A DNA stretch of 64,000 nucleotides from Suttonella sp. R2A3 (GCF_021513215.1 NZ_CP090975.1:1582001-1646000); one strand, 5' to 3'. Shown: positions 19,093 through 29,065, counted from the stretch's first letter. Translations and numbers: made by a program. The notes: generated by a model not told the origin, from the letters alone.

Positions 19093-19120
19093 TTTACAGG
19101 TATGAATATAGCAATAAAAT
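19093..19120 (+). promoter_or_regulatory. Predicted sigma70 promoter of an unassigned small RNA
   Basis: TTTACA at 19093-19098 and TAAAAT at 19115-19120, spacer 16 bases, in an AT-rich setting. Transcription would start near 19127. Confidence 0.5.
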
Positions 19121-19126
19121 CAGCGG

Positions 19127-19350
19127 ATTTAAGTACCGATGATGTAAGAAGTGTCGAGTGATCGACGACGTGTTACCGCTTATCTGCAAGCTTCATTGAT
19201 AAGAGTAGTCAGCAGAAGCGAGTAGCGATGCTAATATTGAAGTGCCAGATGTCTACTGGCGATGTGGTGCGAAATTCATAGAACCTAATCGTTCTATTTA
19301 ACAGCCCTCTTGAGGCGAGCCGGATGTGATAGACAGCATCCGGTATTTTT
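19127..19350 (+). ncRNA. Candidate small non-coding RNA, about 220 nt
   Basis: There is no coding frame, yet the stretch lies between a plausible promoter (19093-19120) and a clear plus-strand terminator. It contains a series of short perfect stems: GTCGA/TCGAC near 19158, CTTATC/GATAAG near 19180-19204, GCCAG/CTGGC near 19245-19262, AGAAC/GTTCT near 19280-19296 and CCTC/GAGG near 19306-19315. That is the look of a structured RNA. I do not recognise it as 6S, tmRNA, RNase P, 4.5S or CsrB. It is convergent with selU. The boundaries are predictions. Confidence 0.45.
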
Positions 19351-19352
19351 TT
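19320..19352 (+). terminator. Rho-independent terminator facing plus strand, upstream gene is not a CDS
   Basis: CCGGATG (19320-19326) pairs with CATCCGG (19337-19343), followed by TA and seven T residues. The T run is on the plus strand only, so it ends a plus-strand transcript, the nearest plus-strand CDS being many kilobases away. Confidence 0.8.
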
Positions 19353-19354
19353 GC

Positions 19355-20452
19355 CTAGAGATTGGTTTCCTGTAAATAAGCATGCACAGCCTCAGTGTTA
19401 CCACGGTAGAGTACGCGTGCACTTTTTTGCTCGAGCTGATGGGCATACATCGGATCATAATACTCACGTAACAAGGCTTCTATCCAAGTGTGGTGCTGCT
19501 CTGGGTTGCCGCGTCGGTGAGCGATTAGCGCGCTTTCAAGGGTTTTGGCTAATTGTTGGTAGCGCAGGCCGCCGAGACGCTTGCGCAAATTAGCTAAAGA
19601 CTGACGCAAATCGTCACTAAAAGCGTCAAATCCCGCTTCCTCACCCAGATGGGTCTGCCAGAGGTTGAGTTTATCGAGGATGTAATGGGTAAAACTATGC
19701 GCCACGCGGCTCGCTAAATCGGCCTCGACTAACACAATTGGCGCACGTTGCATGGTAGCACGCAGATCTGGTGGTACAGCGCAGCGGCCAATAAGGTGGC
19801 TCTCGTCTTCGAGTAATAATGGCTGATTTGGATAGTGATACTGCGCCTTGATTAAAGCGCAGGCGAGGCGATTTTCAAAATTGAGCTGCGTGGGTTGCCC
19901 GTCAGGATGTTTGCCAAAGGCACTGCCACGATGGTTAGCCAAGCCTTCTAAATCCAGCCATTTGGTCTGTTTTTTCAATAGGTCAGTTTTCCCGCTACCG
20001 GTGTAACCAGCAAGAATAATCATTGGCGTGTCGCGTAATATTGCCGTTTGCTGCTCAAGCAAAAACTGGCGCAGCGCTTTATAACCCCCGCAAATGCGTG
20101 GATAAGAGATGCCTGCTTCAGCAAGCCAGCTTTGCACAATTTGACTACGCAGTCCGCCGCGCCAGCAATAGAGATAGCCTTGAGGGTGGGTATGCGCAAA
20201 ATTGAGCCAGGCTTCAATACGTGTTGTTTTGCGCGTACCGCTGACTAATTGATGCCCTAAAGCAATGGCAGCGTGTTGTCCGTATTTTTTATAGCAGGTA
20301 CCCACTTGCGCACGCTCATTATCATCCATTAGCGGCAGGTTAGTGCTCATCGGCAAAGCACCTTTAGAGAACTCAGCCGGCGCACGGGTGTCGATTAATG
20401 GGATGTCGTTGAGGATCAGGCGCTGGTAATCCGCTTTATCGGCGTCTATCAT
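19355..20452 (-). CDS. selU: tRNA 2-selenouridine synthase
   Basis: Replaces sulfur by selenium in 2-thiouridine at the tRNA wobble position, using selenophosphate (also named MnmH or YbbB). The 365 residues (E. coli 364) comprise an N-terminal rhodanese domain with the catalytic Cys96 in CWRGG and a P-loop domain with GYTGSGKT at 149-156. Its start overlaps the selD stop by four bases, so the selenophosphate maker and its user are coupled. No selA, selB, tRNA-Sec or formate dehydrogenase is seen here. Confidence 0.95.
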   Translation of the reverse strand: MIDADKADYQRLILNDIPLIDTRAPAEFSKGALPMSTNLPLMDDNERAQVGTCYKKYGQHAAIALGHQLVSGTRKTTRIEAWLNFAHTHPQGYLYCWRGGLRSQIVQSWLAEAGISYPRICGGYKALRQFLLEQQTAILRDTPMIILAGYTGSGKTDLLKKQTKWLDLEGLANHRGSAFGKHPDGQPTQLNFENRLACALIKAQYHYPNQPLLLEDESHLIGRCAVPPDLRATMQRAPIVLVEADLASRVAHSFTHYILDKLNLWQTHLGEEAGFDAFSDDLRQSLANLRKRLGGLRYQQLAKTLESALIAHRRGNPEQHHTWIEALLREYYDPMYAHQLEQKSARVLYRGNTEAVHAYLQETNL

Positions 20453-21492
20453 GACATGACCGCGATACGATAATCCTCACGTGGCGTTACCAGTTCACCT
20501 ATCGGTTTATCATAAAGACCTGCTGCGTGTAGTTGCGCTGCAACGTGTTCAGCGTGTTCAGGGTCAACAGCGATTAACAACCCACCACTGGTTTGCGGAT
20601 CACAATAGAGTGCGCGTTGGCTATCATCAAGCGGGGTAATGTGCTGGCCATAGGCGGCGAAATTCCGTGTCGTCCCACCAGGAATACAACCTTGAGCGAG
20701 ATAGTCACGCACCGTATCGAGGATTGGAATCGCTGATTCATGTAACTCAGCGTTGACGTTACTGCCCTGACAAAGCTCAAGTAAATGACCGAGCAGGCCA
20801 AAGCCGGTGACGTCGGTCATAGCGCGTACACCTTCTAAGGCGGCGATTTCAGCACCAATATCATTGAGACGACACATGCTGTCACGCGCTATATGGGCGT
20901 GTGCTGCAGCGAGTTTGCCTTGCTTTTGTGCAGTACTCAAAATGCCGACGCCTAACGGCTTGCTTAAAAACAGCTTGCAACCAACTCGTGCGGTAGTGTT
21001 TTGTTGTAGGTGCGCTTTATCAACCAAACCAGTCACCGCCAAGCCAAAAATAGGTTCGGGTGCGTCAATGCTGTGGCCACCAGCAAGGGTTATGCCGGCA
21101 TCAGCGCAGACTTGTCGTCCACCATCGATCACTTGTTGCGCGACTTCTGGGCTGAGGGTGTTAATTGGCCATCCTAAAATAGCAATCGCCATCAGTGGTC
21201 GACCACCCATTGCATAAATATCACTGATCGCATTGGTGGCAGCGATCCGCCCAAAATCAAACGGATCATCGACAATTGGCATGAAAAAATCGGTGGTGCT
21301 GAGGATGACCTGTCCGTTGCCTAAATCATAGGCTGCCGCGTCGTCTTTGCTGGCGTGTCCCACCAGTAAATTCGGGTCTTGCGGCAGATTTAGCGACGAA
21401 GTAAGGATGGTTTCGAGGATCTGTGGGGCAATTTTGCAGCCGCAGCCTGCGCCGTGGCTGTATTGCGTCAGACGAATATCGGTGTCCATCAT
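20449..21492 (-). CDS. selD: Selenide, water dikinase (selenophosphate synthetase)
   Basis: Makes selenophosphate from selenide and ATP. With the ATG at 21492 the protein is 347 residues, as in E. coli, and the catalytic pair falls exactly at Cys17 and Lys20 ([10 protein letters not shown]). The active site uses cysteine, not selenocysteine. Longer in-frame extension into opgH is possible but has no better ribosome site; AGGATG lies just upstream of the chosen start. It is followed by selU with a four-base overlap, which points to tRNA selenation as the use of selenophosphate. Confidence 0.94.
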   Translation of the reverse strand: MMDTDIRLTQYSHGAGCGCKIAPQILETILTSSLNLPQDPNLLVGHASKDDAAAYDLGNGQVILSTTDFFMPIVDDPFDFGRIAATNAISDIYAMGGRPLMAIAILGWPINTLSPEVAQQVIDGGRQVCADAGITLAGGHSIDAPEPIFGLAVTGLVDKAHLQQNTTARVGCKLFLSKPLGVGILSTAQKQGKLAAAHAHIARDSMCRLNDIGAEIAALEGVRAMTDVTGFGLLGHLLELCQGSNVNAELHESAIPILDTVRDYLAQGCIPGGTTRNFAAYGQHITPLDDSQRALYCDPQTSGGLLIAVDPEHAEHVAAQLHAAGLYDKPIGELVTPREDYRIAVMS

Positions 21493-21500
21493 TGCGCATC

Positions 21501-23572
21501 CTATGGGTGGGTTTTGTGGTGCAGCGCCCACAATAGATCAGGTTGTCCTGCGGCGTACAGCGTTTCTTGCTGGCTAAGGAGTTCCAGCGCTTCGTCGAGG
21601 TCGTGCGCTGCCGCGATTTTTGCGGGCGCAGTGATGGCAAGCAGGCGAGTTTCGCGGTCTTGAGCTGAGGTGGGCGTGAGACCGCTCAGGTGTGCGTGCA
21701 GGCGGTTTTTTTCGCTCAACATGGCGGTAAAATTCAGCGCTGCCGCATCGTGAAACAACTGGCGGTGTGCTTCGGCCTGGCGCATGATGTTCGGTGTGCG
21801 CCATTCTTCAGGGGTGAGGAGTAACCCGTGTCGTTCAAGCCAGGTGCCAATGTGTGTATTGCCGCTGTGGCGGGTGAGCAGCGGTGACAAGCACAGTCCG
21901 GCGAGTACGGGCGAAAGCCAGATAATTTGATTCGGCGCAAGTGCGACGAGGACGAGCAGCGGCAACCAGCCGGAAAATAAATGCAGACGCGAACGCTGCA
22001 ATGCGTCACGCCATGGTAATACTGCGGCGTTGCGGCTTTGTGTGGCCCAGCCGGAGTCGCGTCCAAAGAGAATATCGAAGACATGGTGGGTTTGCATCAG
22101 CATCATTAATGGCGCGTACAATGCGGAAATCAGCAGTTCGGTGATAAAACTCATGCTTACTGCCCATGCGCCACCAAAGCGTCGACGTCGATGACGGTTG
22201 AACAAGGTGGTGCATAAGCCGATAAATTTGGGGAGCAGCAATAAGCCCATTGCGGCGAAAAAAGCAGACGCATGCGTTGGGCATCAAAGGTTGGCCAATT
22301 CGGGAAAAGCTGGTAATGGTCGCCGAAATATTGTGGGGTGACAAGCAGGGTTTGCGCGGTAATTAACCCGCCGACTAAGAGCATTGCCAGCCAGATAGGG
22401 CTCATCAAATAGCTGAGTATGCCGATGAGAAAATGCATTCGGTTCGGCCAGCGCAGGCCCTTTGCACCAATGACGCCGAGATGCTGCAAATTACCCTGCG
22501 CCCAGCGGCGCTCACGTCCGGCAAGGTCGCCAAGCGTGGGTGGAAGGCCTTCGTAGCTGCCGCTTAAGTCCGCGTCCATGCGAACCCCCCATCCGGCGCG
22601 ACGCATCAATGCGGCTTCGACAAAATCGTGACTCATGATGTGTCCGCCGATTGGGCTGCGGCCACGTAATGTGGGTAAAGCACAGCTTTGCGCAAAGGCG
22701 CGCGTTCGTATGATGGCGTTATGTCCCCAATAATTGCCGTCTTCACCCTGCCAGGCATCAACGCCACGCGCCACCACCGGACCATAAAGTGCGCCGGCGA
22801 ATTGGATGGTGCGTGCGAGTAAAGATTGTGCGCCGGTAAGTCTGGGCATGGTTTGCAGTAAGCCGAGCTCAGGGTCGGCATCCATGCGCGCGACCAAGGC
22901 GTTGATTGTCGCGGCGTCCATTAAACTATCGGCGTCGAGCATCACCATATAATCGTAGCGTGCGCCCCAGCGTGAAACAAAATCGGCGACATTGCCCACT
23001 TTGCGTGCGGTATTCTTGACCCGGCGGCGATACCATACCGGCAATGGTGAATGGCGGCGCAGCACATCAAATGCCGCGGTTTCCGTGCTCCATGCATCGG
23101 GATTCTGCGTATCGGAAATAATGAACAGTTCGCAACGTGTAGCCAGCGGTGTGCTGGCGAGTTGTTCGGCCATGGCGAGGAGTGCGGCGCCGGTCATGGA
23201 GGGGTCTTCACCATAAACCGGCATCACCAGCACCAAACGGCTGCGATTTTCGCCGCTGCGTGGTGCAATGTGGCGCGAGGTGGAAAACCATCCCGCCAGT
23301 GCCGTGGTGGTGGAAAAGGCGATCCAATAAAAAGTGAGCGAGAACAGAGCGAGCAAAGCGTATTGTAAGGCGTTCGCGTTGTGCCCAAAGGCGGCATAAA
23401 GCTGCCAACTGCCGAGCGAACCAATTATCAACGCACCAACGAAGGCGACAACGCGGGCGCAGCGGGTGCGAGTGCTGCTGCGCAGTGCCCTGCGGGCCGG
23501 CGCCTCGCGCAAAGATTGCACCGGCATCGGCAAAGGCGCCGACGGTGGGACAGCACTTAGCGTTTGATCCAT
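21501..23572 (-). pseudogene. opgH: Glucans biosynthesis glucosyltransferase H, frameshifted as read
   Basis: An inner-membrane family-2 glucosyltransferase that builds the backbone of osmoregulated periplasmic glucans. The gene is split into two frames: 23572 to about 22264 holds the N-terminal membrane region, LDADS and the ERRWAQGN (Q/R)xxRW-type motif; 22258 to 21501 holds the C-terminal membrane segments and tail. They join without loss if the A6 run at 22258-22263 (T6 in the sense) is read as seven, giving RMRLLFFAAMGLLLL and about 690 residues. The same kind of one-base loss occurs in rpsK, so sequencing error is likelier than true decay. The start overlaps opgG by 16 bases. Confidence 0.85.
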
Positions 23573-25098
23573 CGATACAGCCAGTGTTCGGCGATTTGTT
23601 CGTTGCCCGCATTGATGCTCAGGGACAATTCGGCCGGCTCTGTTGCCGTGGGGCGGAATTCAAAGCTGGCACGCAGCTTGCCATTGCCTTCCGGTGTGGT
23701 CAAATGTGCGGCGATAATTTCGCCTGTCGAGGCGCGAACATCAAGCTTGAGGGCGTTTGGATCCAGCCACGATTGTGCGTGGCTGGGGATGAAATCGACC
23801 GTAAAGCTGTATTGATCGCTGTGATTGACTGAACGACCCGAACGCGTGCCAGCAATGCGTGCGCGGCGTGAGAACGGGGAACCTTCCGCCGACCAAATGA
23901 GGTCATAGGCGAAATCATAGCGTTTGCCGGCCTGTAGCGCTGCTTTGGGTCTCCAAAAAGCGACGATATTGTCGTTGAATTCATTATTCACCGGAATTTC
24001 CACGAGCGATACCGCGCCATCGCCCCAACCGCCCCGTGGGACAATCCATGCCGAAGGACGCGCTTCATAGCGCGCTTCGCCGTCCTCATAATCGGTAAAA
24101 GCGCGGCTACGCTGAATCAGTCCGAAACCTTTGGGATTGAGGTCCTGAAAAGCGGAAAATTGCAGACGCGGCGGGTTGGTAAGCGGGCGCCACAAGCGCA
24201 CATCGGCGCCGGTCAACATCGCTAATCCTTCGCTGTCGTGCACTGCATTGCGATAGTCGTCGATGTGCGCGCGCTGCGCCGGAGAGAAATAATACATTGA
24301 GGTCAGTGGCGCGATGCCAAAATCTTCCAAGGCTTGCCGTGCAAATAGACTGGCCTGGACGACGAATACCGTTTCCGCTCCCGGGGTGATGTCAAAGGCA
24401 TAGGCACCGGTCAATGAGGTGCTTTCCAGTAGTGCTTCAACGCGAATGGTCCGTGCCCCCGGCATGGGTTGATGAATCCAAAAGCGGGTGAAGCGCGGAA
24501 ATTCCTCGCCCTTGGGACTGCCGGTGCCAATCGCCAGACCGCGCGCGGATAAACCGTAAAGTGTGTCGCGCGCTACTGCGCGGAAATAACTTGCGCCTTG
24601 GAAAATGGCGATTTCGTCGCTGACCTCCGCTGTGTTAATCGGATAGCGAATGCGAAAACCGGACCAGGTAAGTTTGGCCGCGTCTTCATCGCTGATTTGC
24701 GCCTGTTCGGGGCTAAACAGGTTATCGGCAAAATCGAGCGCCTGAGGGTCAAACGGCAATAGTTCAGCCTGACCATTGCGTACTAAATAAATCAAGATAC
24801 GGCTTTTGTACAACAATCCTGGTGGCAAGAGATCAACGGCGAAATCGCTGCCGCTGTCGGCAAGCGGATTGTACTCGCGGCGAAAGCGAATGCCGCGATA
24901 TTGATCGTAGCTCAAATCGCTGAATACGCCGGTTAAATCGAGCTGTTCCGGCGCATCAGCGCGCGTGGCGCGTTGTTTGGCAAGTTCAACAACTTGCGCA
25001 AAGCTGTGCTTGCTATCAGCTTCATCATCGGCACGTGCTGCGCCAACGCCGAGAAAAAGGCACATCACGCACACCAAGGACAAATACCGCACGATCAT
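23557..25098 (-). CDS. opgG: Glucan biosynthesis protein G, periplasmic
   Basis: Acts in the periplasm on osmoregulated periplasmic glucan chains made by OpgH, and is needed for their branching or release. The 513 residues begin with a clear Sec signal peptide (hydrophobic core to ARA near residue 23), then the MdoG beta-sandwich with motifs such as YDQYRGIRFR, YFRAVA and PRGGWGDGAVSLVEIP. The OpgD paralogue is similar, but the 16-base overlap with opgH favours opgG. opgG and opgH look richer in GC than their neighbours, while the 234-base gap upstream is very AT-rich with TATAAT-like boxes. Confidence 0.92.
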   Translation of the reverse strand: MIVRYLSLVCVMCLFLGVGAARADDEADSKHSFAQVVELAKQRATRADAPEQLDLTGVFSDLSYDQYRGIRFRREYNPLADSGSDFAVDLLPPGLLYKSRILIYLVRNGQAELLPFDPQALDFADNLFSPEQAQISDEDAAKLTWSGFRIRYPINTAEVSDEIAIFQGASYFRAVARDTLYGLSARGLAIGTGSPKGEEFPRFTRFWIHQPMPGARTIRVEALLESTSLTGAYAFDITPGAETVFVVQASLFARQALEDFGIAPLTSMYYFSPAQRAHIDDYRNAVHDSEGLAMLTGADVRLWRPLTNPPRLQFSAFQDLNPKGFGLIQRSRAFTDYEDGEARYEARPSAWIVPRGGWGDGAVSLVEIPVNNEFNDNIVAFWRPKAALQAGKRYDFAYDLIWSAEGSPFSRRARIAGTRSGRSVNHSDQYSFTVDFIPSHAQSWLDPNALKLDVRASTGEIIAAHLTTPEGNGKLRASFEFRPTATEPAELSLSINAGNEQIAEHWLYRWIKR

Positions 25099-25332
25099 CT
25101 ATCGAGAACCTATAAAATTTTTGAGTGAAAAATTATAGCATAGTGTTTTATTGCTGATATATAGCGGCTTTTGGCTATTTCCATTAAAAATGGGTAGTTG
25201 TTTGCCGCTGTGTTTCATAAAAAGTATAAAAAATAAATATATTAAAAATAAGCGATTAAAAAATAATTTGGCAAAGGTGGTGGTTGTTGATTACGGTATC
25301 TATAATGAAGGCGATCACTAATCGGGGGATCG

Positions 25333-25956
25333 ATGAATCTGGTTCTGGCATCGCAATCACCAAGGCGGCGTGATCTGTTGACGATGCTTGGCGTGTCATT
25401 TACCCAGTGCGCGGCTGAGGTTGATGAGACAGTCGCGCAAGGCGTATCGCTTGAAGACAGTGTTCGCCAACTGGCTGAGCGTAAAGCGTCCGCAGTCGCT
25501 GGGCGTTATTCTCAAGATCAGATCATTTTAGCAGCTGATACACTGGTTGGTTTAGATGACCGCTTATTCGGCAAACCCGCTGATGATGCTGAGGCGCTAT
25601 CGATGTTACGCTCTTTAGCCGGGCGTACCCATCGTGTGGCGACAGGATTCTGCCTGCGTCGTGGTGATGAAGTCTATCGTGAGGTAGTGTGTACACAGGT
25701 CACGATGATGCCGGCCGATGAGGCGTTATTTGCAGCGTATATAGCCAGCGGTGAACCGTTTGGTAAAGCCGGTGCTTATGCCGTGCAAGGGCGCGGCGCA
25801 GCGTTGATCGAAGCGATCAATGGAGATTTTTTCAATGTGGTAGGGCTACCGGTTCATGCACTGGTAAGACGCCTACGGCAGATGGATGAGATGATTTTTT
25901 TACAGGCTTTTTCGAGGCAACTTTATGGAGACGTTCAATACCGAAATTCTGATTAA
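25333..25956 (+). CDS. maf: Maf-family nucleoside triphosphate pyrophosphatase
   Basis: A 207-residue house-cleaning pyrophosphatase that hydrolyses dTTP, UTP or modified nucleotides. It starts LVLASQSPRRRDLL, the Maf signature, has the catalytic aspartate in ILAADTLV, and GKAGAYAVQGRGA near the C-terminus, the YhdE-type form. Its last 32 bases overlap rng. The maf-rng pair is a common gammaproteobacterial neighbour set. The ATG follows GGGGGATCG. Confidence 0.93.
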   Translation: MNLVLASQSPRRRDLLTMLGVSFTQCAAEVDETVAQGVSLEDSVRQLAERKASAVAGRYSQDQIILAADTLVGLDDRLFGKPADDAEALSMLRSLAGRTHRVATGFCLRRGDEVYREVVCTQVTMMPADEALFAAYIASGEPFGKAGAYAVQGRGAALIEAINGDFFNVVGLPVHALVRRLRQMDEMIFLQAFSRQLYGDVQYRNSD

Positions 25957-27379
25957 CCATACCCCTTACGAAACCCGTGTCGCGATTGTTGAAGATGGCA
26001 TTTTGCAAGATGTAATGGTTGAGCGCGAACGCCGACGGGGCATCGTTGGCAATATCTATAAAGGCAAAGTGCAGCGGGTTTTGCCAGGGATGGACGCAGC
26101 ATTTATTGATATTGGCTTAGAGCGCACGGGTTTTTTGCACCTCAAAAATATAGGACGCAAAGATGAGGATGCACCACAGCGTATTAGCGATGTGTTGCGT
26201 GAAGGGCAAACGCTGCTCGTGCAAGTGCTGAAAGATCCGATTGGCAGCAAAGGCGCGCGCTTGAGTACGGAAATTTCCATTCCTTCGCGGTTTCTGGTTT
26301 TCTTGCCTAACGCCGATGATATCGGGGTGTCGATTAAAATTGCTTCCGAGGCGCAGCGGCAATCGTTGCGCGATTTAATGGTCGGCTTTCATCGTGGGCA
26401 TCAAGGCGGGTTTATCGTGCGCACCGCGATTGAATCGGCTGATATGTGGGCGATGCGCGCCGATATGCAATACCTTCAGCGGGTGTGGGAGGCGATTTTA
26501 CAGGCGCAGCAGCAAGCTAAACCCGGCACGCTGATTTATCGCGACCTGCCGCTGTATCTGAAAGTGCTGCGTGATTATGTCTCACCGCAGGTTTCGCGAG
26601 TGGCGATTGATGATCATGATGCGTATCAGGAGATGTCGCGTTTTGTCGAAAATTTCCTGTTTGAAATGTCGGATCGCCTGCTGCATTACCGAGGCGAGAA
26701 AACGCTTTTTGCCCGCTTTGGGATTGACGATGAAATTGAACTCTCGCTTAAACGCCATGTGCCGTTGAAATCCGGTGGCCATTTGATTATTGATCAGACT
26801 GAAGCGATGACCACGATTGATGTCAATACTGGCGGTTATGTGGGTAAATTATCACAAGACGACACGATTTATCGTACCAACCTTGAGGCAGCACATGCCA
26901 TTGCTCGTCAGCTGCGCCTGCGCAACCTTGGGGGGATCATCATGCTCGATTTTATCGATATGGTGAACGCTGAGCATCAACAAGGGGTGATGGAAGCATT
27001 GATCTTGGCGCTCGGTGGCGATAAAAATAAATATACCATCAGCCCGATTTCCCCCTTAGGAATCATTGAGATGACGCGTAAACGTACGCGTGAAAGCCTG
27101 CGCCAGGTGATGTGTGAAACCTGCCCATCGTGCGAAGGGCGAGGGTATGTAAAAAGCACAGAAACCATCGTTTATGAATTATTTCGTGAATTGATGCGCG
27201 AAGCCCGTGAATTCAATCCAAAAATGCTCAGTGTGATTGGTTCACCTGAGCTGATTGATTTTATTCGTGAGGAAGAATCATTGAGCTTTTCTGACTTGCA
27301 AGCATTATTGAAAACGCCTATTCGCCTGCAAAGTGATACCAGCTATCATCACGGGCTTTATGAGATCGCGCTATCGTAG
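25925..27379 (+). CDS. rng: Ribonuclease G
   Basis: A single-strand endoribonuclease that trims the 5' end of 16S rRNA and some mRNAs. At 484 residues it is close to E. coli RNase G (489) and lacks the long RNase E tail. An S1-like domain spans about residues 38-120. The catalytic metal aspartates are Asp299 (TIDVNTGG) and Asp342 (MLDFIDM), with the same 43-residue spacing as RNase E Asp303/Asp346. The zinc-link motif CETCPSCEGRGY is present. The ATG at 25925 lies in the 3' end of maf behind TTTATGGAG-like purines. Confidence 0.96.
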   Translation: METFNTEILINHTPYETRVAIVEDGILQDVMVERERRRGIVGNIYKGKVQRVLPGMDAAFIDIGLERTGFLHLKNIGRKDEDAPQRISDVLREGQTLLVQVLKDPIGSKGARLSTEISIPSRFLVFLPNADDIGVSIKIASEAQRQSLRDLMVGFHRGHQGGFIVRTAIESADMWAMRADMQYLQRVWEAILQAQQQAKPGTLIYRDLPLYLKVLRDYVSPQVSRVAIDDHDAYQEMSRFVENFLFEMSDRLLHYRGEKTLFARFGIDDEIELSLKRHVPLKSGGHLIIDQTEAMTTIDVNTGGYVGKLSQDDTIYRTNLEAAHAIARQLRLRNLGGIIMLDFIDMVNAEHQQGVMEALILALGGDKNKYTISPISPLGIIEMTRKRTRESLRQVMCETCPSCEGRGYVKSTETIVYELFRELMREAREFNPKMLSVIGSPELIDFIREEESLSFSDLQALLKTPIRLQSDTSYHHGLYEIALS

Positions 27380-27388
27380 CGCGATCTC
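27362..27388. terminator. Perfect hairpin between convergent rng and maiA
   Basis: A 12-base arm at 27362-27373 (GAGATCGCGCTA) pairs perfectly with 27377-27388 around a TCG loop, and includes the rng stop codon. There is no long T run, so it may act as a barrier or processing site as well as a terminator for both strands. Confidence 0.6.
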
Positions 27389-27395
27389 ACAGTGA

Positions 27396-28051
27396 TTACT
27401 CTTTCGGTGCGTCAGGCTGGTTTTCGGGGTGTGCGGCAATAAACTCAGGAAGCTCGTTGCAAGCCGCGTCTAAAGCGAGCAACTGCGGATAATCGTCAGA
27501 GGGCAGTTAAAGCGGCGCGCGTTATACATTTGCGGGATGATAAAAGCCTCAAGGTAGCCGGGCTCGCGACCAAGAGAAAACGTCATGCCGCGCAATACAT
27601 TACCAATTTGCGCCTCAAGGGCCGTGAATCCTTCAGCAATCCAATGCTGATACCATGCGGTCTTCTGTTCGTCACTAATCCCGAACTCACTGGTTAAATA
27701 CGTCAGCACTTTGAGATTATCCAATGGATGAATCTCGCAGGCGATGATTTGTGCCAGTGCACGCACATGCGCCTGCTTTGCAGGGTCTTCAGGCAGTAGT
27801 GCCGGCTCAGGGTGGCGCAGCTCAAGGTAATCGATGATCGCTTGTGACTGGCTGAATACACCGTGTTCATCTTGATAAACCGGGATCAAACCTTGGGGAT
27901 TGATTTCGCGGAAGTGTTTTTGATGTTGTTCACCGCCACCACGCACTAAATGTACCGTTTGATAATGGTAGTCTATGCCTTTGAGCGCAAGTGCGATGCG
28001 TACCCGATACGATGCGCTCGATCGCCAATAGCCATAAAGTGCTGGACTCAT
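27396..28051 (-). CDS. maiA: Maleylacetoacetate isomerase (zeta-class GST), frameshift near C-terminus as read
   Basis: Isomerises maleylacetoacetate to fumarylacetoacetate with glutathione. The zeta-class active site SSASYRVRIAL (residues 11-21) is present. The open frame stops early at 27470, but the normal tail continues in the next frame: after NARRFNCP the residues DDYPQLLALDAACNELPEF run on to a stop at 27396. One extra base in the GGG run at 27501-27503 restores a 218-residue protein of normal family length. The loss of one base in a homopolymer looks like a sequencing error. The start overlaps the fumarylacetoacetase stop by four bases (ATGA), so both are one operon. Confidence 0.88.
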
Positions 28052-29037
28052 GAAGCCCCCGGATATTTGCTGACTTTTTGGTCAATCGCGCCAAAAATAC
28101 TCTCGCCTTCTTTGTTAAACATCTCAATACGTACGGTATCGCCAAAGCGCATAAATGGTGTGCTTGCGCTGCCATCAGTGACGATTTCTAGCATGCGTTT
28201 TTCTGCCAAGCATGATGAACCGGTTGAACGGTCATAATTCGAGATTGTCCCTGAGCCAATAATCGCGCCAGCACCAAGCGGACGGGTTTTAGCGGCATGG
28301 GCAATCAGTTGAGGGAAATTAAAAGTCATATCGATGCCGGCGTTGGGCTCACCAAATAGTTCGTCGTTGATGTGGCTGGTTAATGGCAAGTGAATTTTGC
28401 CATCACGCCAGGCGTCATCAAGCTCATCAAGGGTTACTGCGACCGGAGAAAAGCTCGACGAAGGTTTGGATTGGAAAAACCCAAAGCCTTTAGAGAGCTC
28501 GTTTGGAATCAGGTTGCGTAAAGAGACATCATTAACCAGCATCAGTAATTTGATGTGTTTCTCAGCAGCCAGTGGAGAAACGCCCATTGGAACATCATCG
28601 GTAATGACTGCGATTTCTGCTTCAAGATCAATGCCCCAGTCTTCGCTGGCCAGAGGAATGGGTGCACGTGGTGGAATAAAGCTGTCAGACCCGCCTTGAT
28701 ATATTAAAGGGTCATGCCAAAATGATTCTGGCATTTTGGCACCGCGTGCCTGACGCACCAGCTCAACGTGGTTAACGTACGCACTACCATCAGCCCATTG
28801 ATAAGCACGAGGTAGTGGTGAAGCGCAATCATTTTGTTCAAAATCAAAGGCATCGCTAACCTCGCCTGCGTTAAGCGCACGATAACGATCTTGCAGTTTA
28901 GGCTCAATTTCCGCCCAATTATCAAGCGCTGCTTGTAGGGTAGGGGCAATATCATTGACTAACGCCGCACGGGTTAAATCGCGAGAAACAACAACCAGCT
29001 TGCCGTCACGCCCTTCATTTAATGAAGCGAGTTTCAT
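28048..29037 (-). CDS. fahA: Fumarylacetoacetase (fumarylacetoacetate hydrolase family)
   Basis: Splits fumarylacetoacetate into fumarate and acetoacetate, the last step of homogentisate breakdown. The protein is 329 residues from the ATG at 29037, which has AGGAG eight bases upstream; a longer frame starts at 29097 without a ribosome site. FAH-domain features include DWGIDLEAEIAVI with metal-ligand acidic residues, PLGAGAIIGSGTISN and DTVRIEM. Pairing with maiA and, elsewhere in the island, acetoacetyl-CoA synthetase argues for fumarylacetoacetate rather than fumarylpyruvate as the substrate. Confidence 0.9.
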   Translation of the reverse strand: MKLASLNEGRDGKLVVVSRDLTRAALVNDIAPTLQAALDNWAEIEPKLQDRYRALNAGEVSDAFDFEQNDCASPLPRAYQWADGSAYVNHVELVRQARGAKMPESFWHDPLIYQGGSDSFIPPRAPIPLASEDWGIDLEAEIAVITDDVPMGVSPLAAEKHIKLLMLVNDVSLRNLIPNELSKGFGFFQSKPSSSFSPVAVTLDELDDAWRDGKIHLPLTSHINDELFGEPNAGIDMTFNFPQLIAHAAKTRPLGAGAIIGSGTISNYDRSTGSSCLAEKRMLEIVTDGSASTPFMRFGDTVRIEMFNKEGESIFGAIDQKVSKYPGAS

Positions 29038-29065
29038 CGTTTTATTCTCCTGTTTTAATAGTGTG

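Noticed and set aside
18822-19350. tRNA-Sec or another tRNA near selU-selD
   Set aside because: No acceptor/T-arm pattern with GTTCRA and no CCA-ended cloverleaf can be found.
21501-22250. A separate small membrane-protein gene downstream of opgH
   Set aside because: It is the C-terminal third of OpgH, and joins exactly with one added base in the A run at 22258-22263.
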